Source of the DNA: Brevibacterium sp. S22
GTDB taxonomy: Bacteria > Actinomycetota > Actinomycetes > Actinomycetales > Brevibacteriaceae
Assembly (NCBI RefSeq): GCF_004745485.1
Contig: NZ_RHFG01000001.1
Location: 62,001-126,000, forward strand
Direction: 5' to 3'
DNA length: 64,000 nt
Position 1 is the stretch's first letter. Each line of letters opens with the position of its first letter. Shown one piece after another: positions 60,818 through 64,000 of this stretch. A model generated the notes under the pieces. The model saw only the letters and a program-made list of their open reading frames with translations. It searched no databases and had not been told where the DNA came from. Both the position numbers and the translations under genes were made by a program.

Positions 60818-62623
60818 TCAGTTCGTCTCCCACTCCCAGTAGTTCCACATCAGAGTCGGTGAAACGGTCGTCGACGACGCATTCTTCAGCTTGTCGCTGT
60901 AGATGAGCAGCTCGGGGTGCTGGAACAGCGGTGCGCCGAAGGCATCGTCTGTGAGCTGCTTCTCGAGTTCCGTCGACAGCTTCTCATGGTCCTCTTCGGG
61001 TGCCACGAGGATCTTGTCGAGGATGTCGTTCGTCTCGTCGCTCGAATAGCCCCCATAGTTGTTCTGAGCACCGGTGCGGAAGTTCGCATCGGCTTCGGTG
61101 ATTCCGGTGCCTTCGGACTGCCATCCGAAGATCGACACATCATATGTCCCATCACCGAGGCGAGTTCCCCAGTTGACATCACCGACGTCTTCGATCTCGA
61201 ATCCGGCCTTCTCCGCCGATTCCTTGACCAGCTGGAACTCCTGCTGGCGCCGGGAGTTCGTGTTGTCGTACATGACACGGACCTTGGGTGACTCGACGCC
61301 CGCCTCCTTGAGGAGCTTCTTCGCAGCGTCGACATCGACCTCTTCGTAGGCGTCGATGCCATTGCCTGCGACGATACCGTCGTACAGCGGGGATCCGGGC
61401 ACCTGGTTGAAGGAGTCACGAGTGACAGCTTCATCGTTGAGCGGCTTGATGATCTTGTCGACGATGTCCTGACGCGGGACGGTGTGCAGGAACGCCTGCC
61501 GCACCTTCTTCGCCTTCTCCTCGTCTCCGCCGTTGGCTTCGGGGTCGAAGGGCCCCTTGTTGTCGAAGGTGAAGTCGACATGCTCATAGGTCGCGCCGTC
61601 GCCGGCTTCGACGGTGACGCCGTCGAGGTCCTCGGCAGCCGAGAGCACGTCAGCCGTCGCCTGCGGCTGGGTGAAGTCGACTTCGCCGTTCTCCACCGCC
61701 TGGACCATGGCCATCGGATCACCGTTGTAACGCACGGTCACGGTGTTGACCTTCGGTTTGTTCGGGCCCGTGTAGTTGTCGTCGAGTTCGAGCGTGAGGT
61801 ACTGGCCTTCTTCGAACTTCGTGATTTTGTACGGTCCGTTGTGGACGAGGAGATCCTCGTCTTTCGGCATCGATGTGAAATCGAAGCCGGTGTTCCAGGT
61901 GTTCGAGATCTTCGAGAGCTTCTCGGTGTCCTCGTCCTTGATCGCATCGAGGATGGCCTGCTTGCCCTCTTCCGGATCATCGACGCCGAGAGCCTTCTTC
62001 GCGACGATATGCGAAGGCACTCCCACGCCATCGGGACCGATGCCGAACTCGTCGGCCCAATCGGCATAGGGTTTGGTGTATTCGAAGGTGAGCTCCTTGC
62101 CGTCATCGGAGATCTCCGGGAAGTCCTTGATCAGCGATGCCCCGACAGTCGAGGAATCGAAGTAGACAGTCTTCGCGTCGTTCTCCTTCACCGCTCCGTC
62201 GTCGTCGTTGTTCGACTCGACGGTGTTGAAGTTCGTCGACCTGCCGGCCCAGGTCAGCGCCAAGTCAGCGGCGTCGACGGGTGTGCCGTCGGACCACTTT
62301 GCATCGTCGTTGAATGTGTACTTGACCTTCAGCGGATCTTCTGAGACCTGCTCCACCGTACCGAGGTTGCCGTCCTGAACTTCGAGGTTGTCGTCGTAGT
62401 ACCCGAAGTTGTCGTTCATCAGGTAGGTGAGGAGGGCATTCGAGGCCGCATTTCCGTTTGCGGTCTGGGTATTCATCGATCGGAAGGACTCATTCCACCC
62501 GATATTGAGTGTTGAGTTGTTCGACGACTCTTCATCATCGCCTCCGCCAGGGGGTGTGCAGGCGGTGAGCACCATTGCAGCGGCAGCCACAGAGGCGCCG
62601 GCCGCGAGGAAGCGCTTGTTCAC
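60818..62623 (-). CDS. Peptide ABC importer substrate-binding lipoprotein (family 5)
   Basis: 601 aa. A lipoprotein signal with lipobox LTAC at Cys22 is followed by a Gly/Asp/Glu-rich linker. The SBP_bac_5 domain fills the rest (KVKYTFNDDAKWSDGTPVDA near 100-120, NGPYKITKFEEGQYL, DVSIFGWQSEG). It captures oligopeptides or similar solutes outside the membrane. GTG 62623 follows AAGGAGAG. First gene of the SBP-DppB-DppC-DppDF operon. Substrate class is inferred from the family only. Confidence 0.93.
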   Translation of the reverse strand: MNKRFLAAGASVAAAAMVLTACTPPGGGDDEESSNNSTLNIGWNESFRSMNTQTANGNAASNALLTYLMNDNFGYYDDNLEVQDGNLGTVEQVSEDPLKVKYTFNDDAKWSDGTPVDAADLALTWAGRSTNFNTVESNNDDDGAVKENDAKTVYFDSSTVGASLIKDFPEISDDGKELTFEYTKPYADWADEFGIGPDGVGVPSHIVAKKALGVDDPEEGKQAILDAIKDEDTEKLSKISNTWNTGFDFTSMPKDEDLLVHNGPYKITKFEEGQYLTLELDDNYTGPNKPKVNTVTVRYNGDPMAMVQAVENGEVDFTQPQATADVLSAAEDLDGVTVEAGDGATYEHVDFTFDNKGPFDPEANGGDEEKAKKVRQAFLHTVPRQDIVDKIIKPLNDEAVTRDSFNQVPGSPLYDGIVAGNGIDAYEEVDVDAAKKLLKEAGVESPKVRVMYDNTNSRRQQEFQLVKESAEKAGFEIEDVGDVNWGTRLGDGTYDVSIFGWQSEGTGITEADANFRTGAQNNYGGYSSDETNDILDKILVAPEEDHEKLSTELEKQLTDDAFGAPLFQHPELLIYSDKLKNASSTTVSPTLMWNYWEWETN

Positions 62624-62723
62624 GTTCTCTCCTTGTTGTTCTAGGGCGAGTCACCCTCGTACGTGCACCCCAAAACCGGAGTGCATTCCGGTCACATCCG
62701 CAGCGTCGGCAGAGGCCGAAGCA

Positions 62724-62752
62724 CATGTGACCGCGTTCATGTTTTTCACATG
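62724..62752. promoter_or_regulatory. Inverted repeat upstream of the peptide ABC operon
   Basis: CATGTGA (62724-62730) and TCACATG (62746-62752) are inverted, with a 15-bp spacer. A second small palindrome, CCGGAGTGCATTCCGG, lies at about 62675-62690 between it and the start. Candidate operators in the 62624-62882 divergent gap; no regulator identified. Confidence 0.35.
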
Positions 62753-62870
62753 GATTGCATCAAAGCTAATTCACTGAGGACTGTGACCGAGTCCACATAA
62801 TGAGCAAATTTCGCAATCGTTACCGTTTCGAGACTAAGAGAACAGACAACTTTTGCTCAGTCTCAGTGGA

Positions 62871-62876
62871 TAGGAT
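62871..62876 (+). promoter_or_regulatory. Candidate leaderless -10 box of the PH-like membrane protein gene
   Basis: TAGGAT at -12 to -7 of GTG 62883. Confidence 0.45.
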
Positions 62877-62882
62877 GAACAG

Positions 62883-63467
62883 GTGGCTGACAGTGAGATA
62901 GATCGCAATGACACCGAGCCGACCGTCGTGCGGACGACGAGCTCGACGGCTCTGTTCTTCATCGTCGGCGGGCTCTGCGCCTTGGGTGTGATCTCCATCG
63001 TCTTCGGCGATTTCACACTGCGCGGACTCGCCGCCGCTGGCATCCCGCTGGCCGTCGGCACCTTGGTCTTCGTCTTCTACCGGTATCCCCGTGTCGAGCT
63101 GCACCGCCGGCAGATCGTCTTGGTCAATCCCCTGCAGACCGTGACGATCCCATGGAACCTCGTCGACGGCTTTGAGACCCACTTCGGTCTCAGCGTGCGC
63201 ACTCATGCGAAGAAGTTCGCCTCATGGCCGCTGGCCGGCAAGGGCAAGAAGTGGGAGAAGGACGAGCACGGTATCCGCCGGCTGGTCGAGGATCCCAACC
63301 CGGCCGTCGACACCGTGCTCGAACGCTATTCGGCTCTCAGCGACGAAGAGCTGGCCAACCCAGGCGGGCAGCGCAGGGTCGAGACGAGATGGAACATCGG
63401 CATCGTCGCCGTGGGACTCCTCGCCATCGCGTGGGCGCTCATCGGCTTCGCCGCACTGCCGAGCTGA
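62883..63467 (+). CDS. Small membrane protein with PH-like domain
   Basis: 194 aa. Two hydrophobic segments (about 22-40 and 45-65: TALFFIVGGLCALGVISIVF, LAAAGIPLAVGTLVFVFY) are followed by a PH-like beta region (YPRVELHRRQIVLVNPLQTV, IPWNLVDGFETHFGLSVRT). A third membrane helix lies near the C-terminus (NIGIVAVGLLAIAWALIGFA). GTG 62883 is supported by the TAGGAT box; no Shine-Dalgarno sequence is seen. This architecture is common in Micrococcales-type actinobacteria; its role is unknown. Confidence 0.8.
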   Translation: MADSEIDRNDTEPTVVRTTSSTALFFIVGGLCALGVISIVFGDFTLRGLAAAGIPLAVGTLVFVFYRYPRVELHRRQIVLVNPLQTVTIPWNLVDGFETHFGLSVRTHAKKFASWPLAGKGKKWEKDEHGIRRLVEDPNPAVDTVLERYSALSDEELANPGGQRRVETRWNIGIVAVGLLAIAWALIGFAALPS

Positions 63468-63518
63468 GGAACTCTCTGAAGGCTCTCACCATCGTCTGAA
63501 GCCTGCGCAGGACCGCGG

Positions 63519-64000
63519 TCACCACCCGCGTTCGCGCCACTCCCCCAGTTTCGGGCGCTCGTCACCCAGAGTCGTCGAGTCTCCATGCCCGGGCAGAACG
63601 AGCGTCTCATCCGGAAGCTCACCGAAGATCCGATCTTCGAGGTCGTCCATCAGAGATGTGAAGTCCTCGGCCGACCAGGTCTTGCCCGGTCCGCCTGGGA
63701 ACAGCGAATCGCCGGAGAACAGGATCGTCTTTCCCCCGTCACGAAGGAGCAGCGCTGTCGAGCCGGGAGTGTGTCCGCGCAGTCCGATGGCCTGGAGGAC
63801 GAATCCGCCGAAGTCCCCGACGTCGAGGTGATCGACGGAGTGCGCGATCTCTACGCCTTCCGCCTCGGTGATGGCGGCCGCGTCCGCGGCACCGGCGATG
63901 GTCATCGCCTCCGGATAGTTCGCCGAGGTGGCCTGCAGAGCCCGGATATGATCCCAATGCTGGTGCGTGGTGATGATCGCCCGCAGAGTCGGCTCGGCTT
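63519..64000 (-). CDS. MBL-fold metallohydrolase, 5' end beyond the window
   Basis: At least 160 residues; the frame stays open to the window edge, so the N-terminus is missing. The HxHxDH zinc motif THQHWDH lies close to the edge, followed by AIGLRGHTPGSTALLLRDGG, FSGDSLFPGG and VLPGHGDSTTLGDE. These are typical glyoxalase II-like thioesterase/hydrolase features. An internal ATG at 63905 is not the start, because the zinc motif precedes it. Substrate unknown; possibly a mycothiol-dependent thioesterase, given mshB in the same genome (inference). Confidence 0.85.
   Translation of the reverse strand, partial: AEPTLRAIITTHQHWDHIRALQATSANYPEAMTIAGAADAAAITEAEGVEIAHSVDHLDVGDFGGFVLQAIGLRGHTPGSTALLLRDGGKTILFSGDSLFPGGPGKTWSAEDFTSLMDDLEDRIFGELPDETLVLPGHGDSTTLGDERPKLGEWRERGW

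Overview
The window is GC-rich chromosomal DNA from an actinobacterium. It carries many genes typical of that phylum: the AdnAB helicase-nuclease pair, a mycothiol deacetylase (MshB), UPF0182 and PDZ/Lon-like membrane proteins, DUF3107, DUF3117, a FolP2-type DHPS paralogue, a succinylase-type dapC/dapD/dapE set and a 7Fe ferredoxin. Gene orders recalled from Mycobacterium tuberculosis (Rv3193c-Rv3211 and Rv1201c-Rv1232c) are largely kept but rearranged. A Brevibacterium-like member of the Micrococcales is my best guess, but I ran no database search. I see no prophage, transposon or CRISPR array; this is mostly core genome.

Layout. 1-4.1 kb: the end of aroA, then rsgA, hisN and a class I aminotransferase, closed by a strong terminator. 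4.2-4.8 kb: yceI with a candidate operator. 4.9 kb: initiator tRNA, followed by a gene-free repeat region (5.02-5.46 kb). 5.5-12.3 kb: UPF0182 and PDZ protease (minus), a zincin-like protein and a NUDIX protein (plus), and a YgjP-like metallopeptidase (minus). 12.35-12.9 kb: a non-coding stretch with a cluster of DnaA boxes. 12.9-24.6 kb: a leader-peptide-binding-like protein, uvrD2, a NudC-like hydrolase, a degenerate phosphotransferase and adnB/adnA. 24.7-28.0 kb: TetR regulator, DUF3107, ferritin-like protein, DEAD-box helicase. 28.2-33.8 kb: PHP phosphoesterase, Xaa-Pro peptidase, NylC-like P1 hydrolase, and a frameshifted secreted metallophosphoesterase. 34.0-40.4 kb: MgtE-N/CBS protein, DUF1003, mrp, polysaccharide deacetylase, tatB, alkyltransferase-like protein, O-methyltransferase, DUF3117. 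40.4-45.9 kb: mannosyltransferase, DivIVA-domain protein, folP2, LOG and dapE in one tightly overlapped minus-strand operon, with dapD divergent from dapE. 46.7-49.7 kb: gltA and a dapC-fdxA operon. 49.8-56.1 kb: GNAT, VanW-family protein, mshB-membrane fusion, typA. 56.2-62.6 kb: a complete oligopeptide-type ABC importer. 62.9-64 kb: PH-like membrane protein and the 3' part of an MBL-fold hydrolase.

Functional themes: lysine/meso-DAP synthesis (dapC, dapD, dapE), cell-envelope work (VanW, deacetylase, mannosyltransferase, DivIVA, TatB), DNA repair (UvrD2, AdnAB, ATL), redox and mycothiol metabolism, and peptide uptake. A recurring signal is a TAnnnT box ending 6-7 nt before a start codon. 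It occurs at about 14 sites on both strands and suggests widespread leaderless transcription. The most interesting non-coding signals are the same-orientation DnaA boxes at 12.48-12.83 kb, the paired 72-nt elements at 5.09-5.33 kb, and a palindrome holding both -10 boxes between dapD and dapE.
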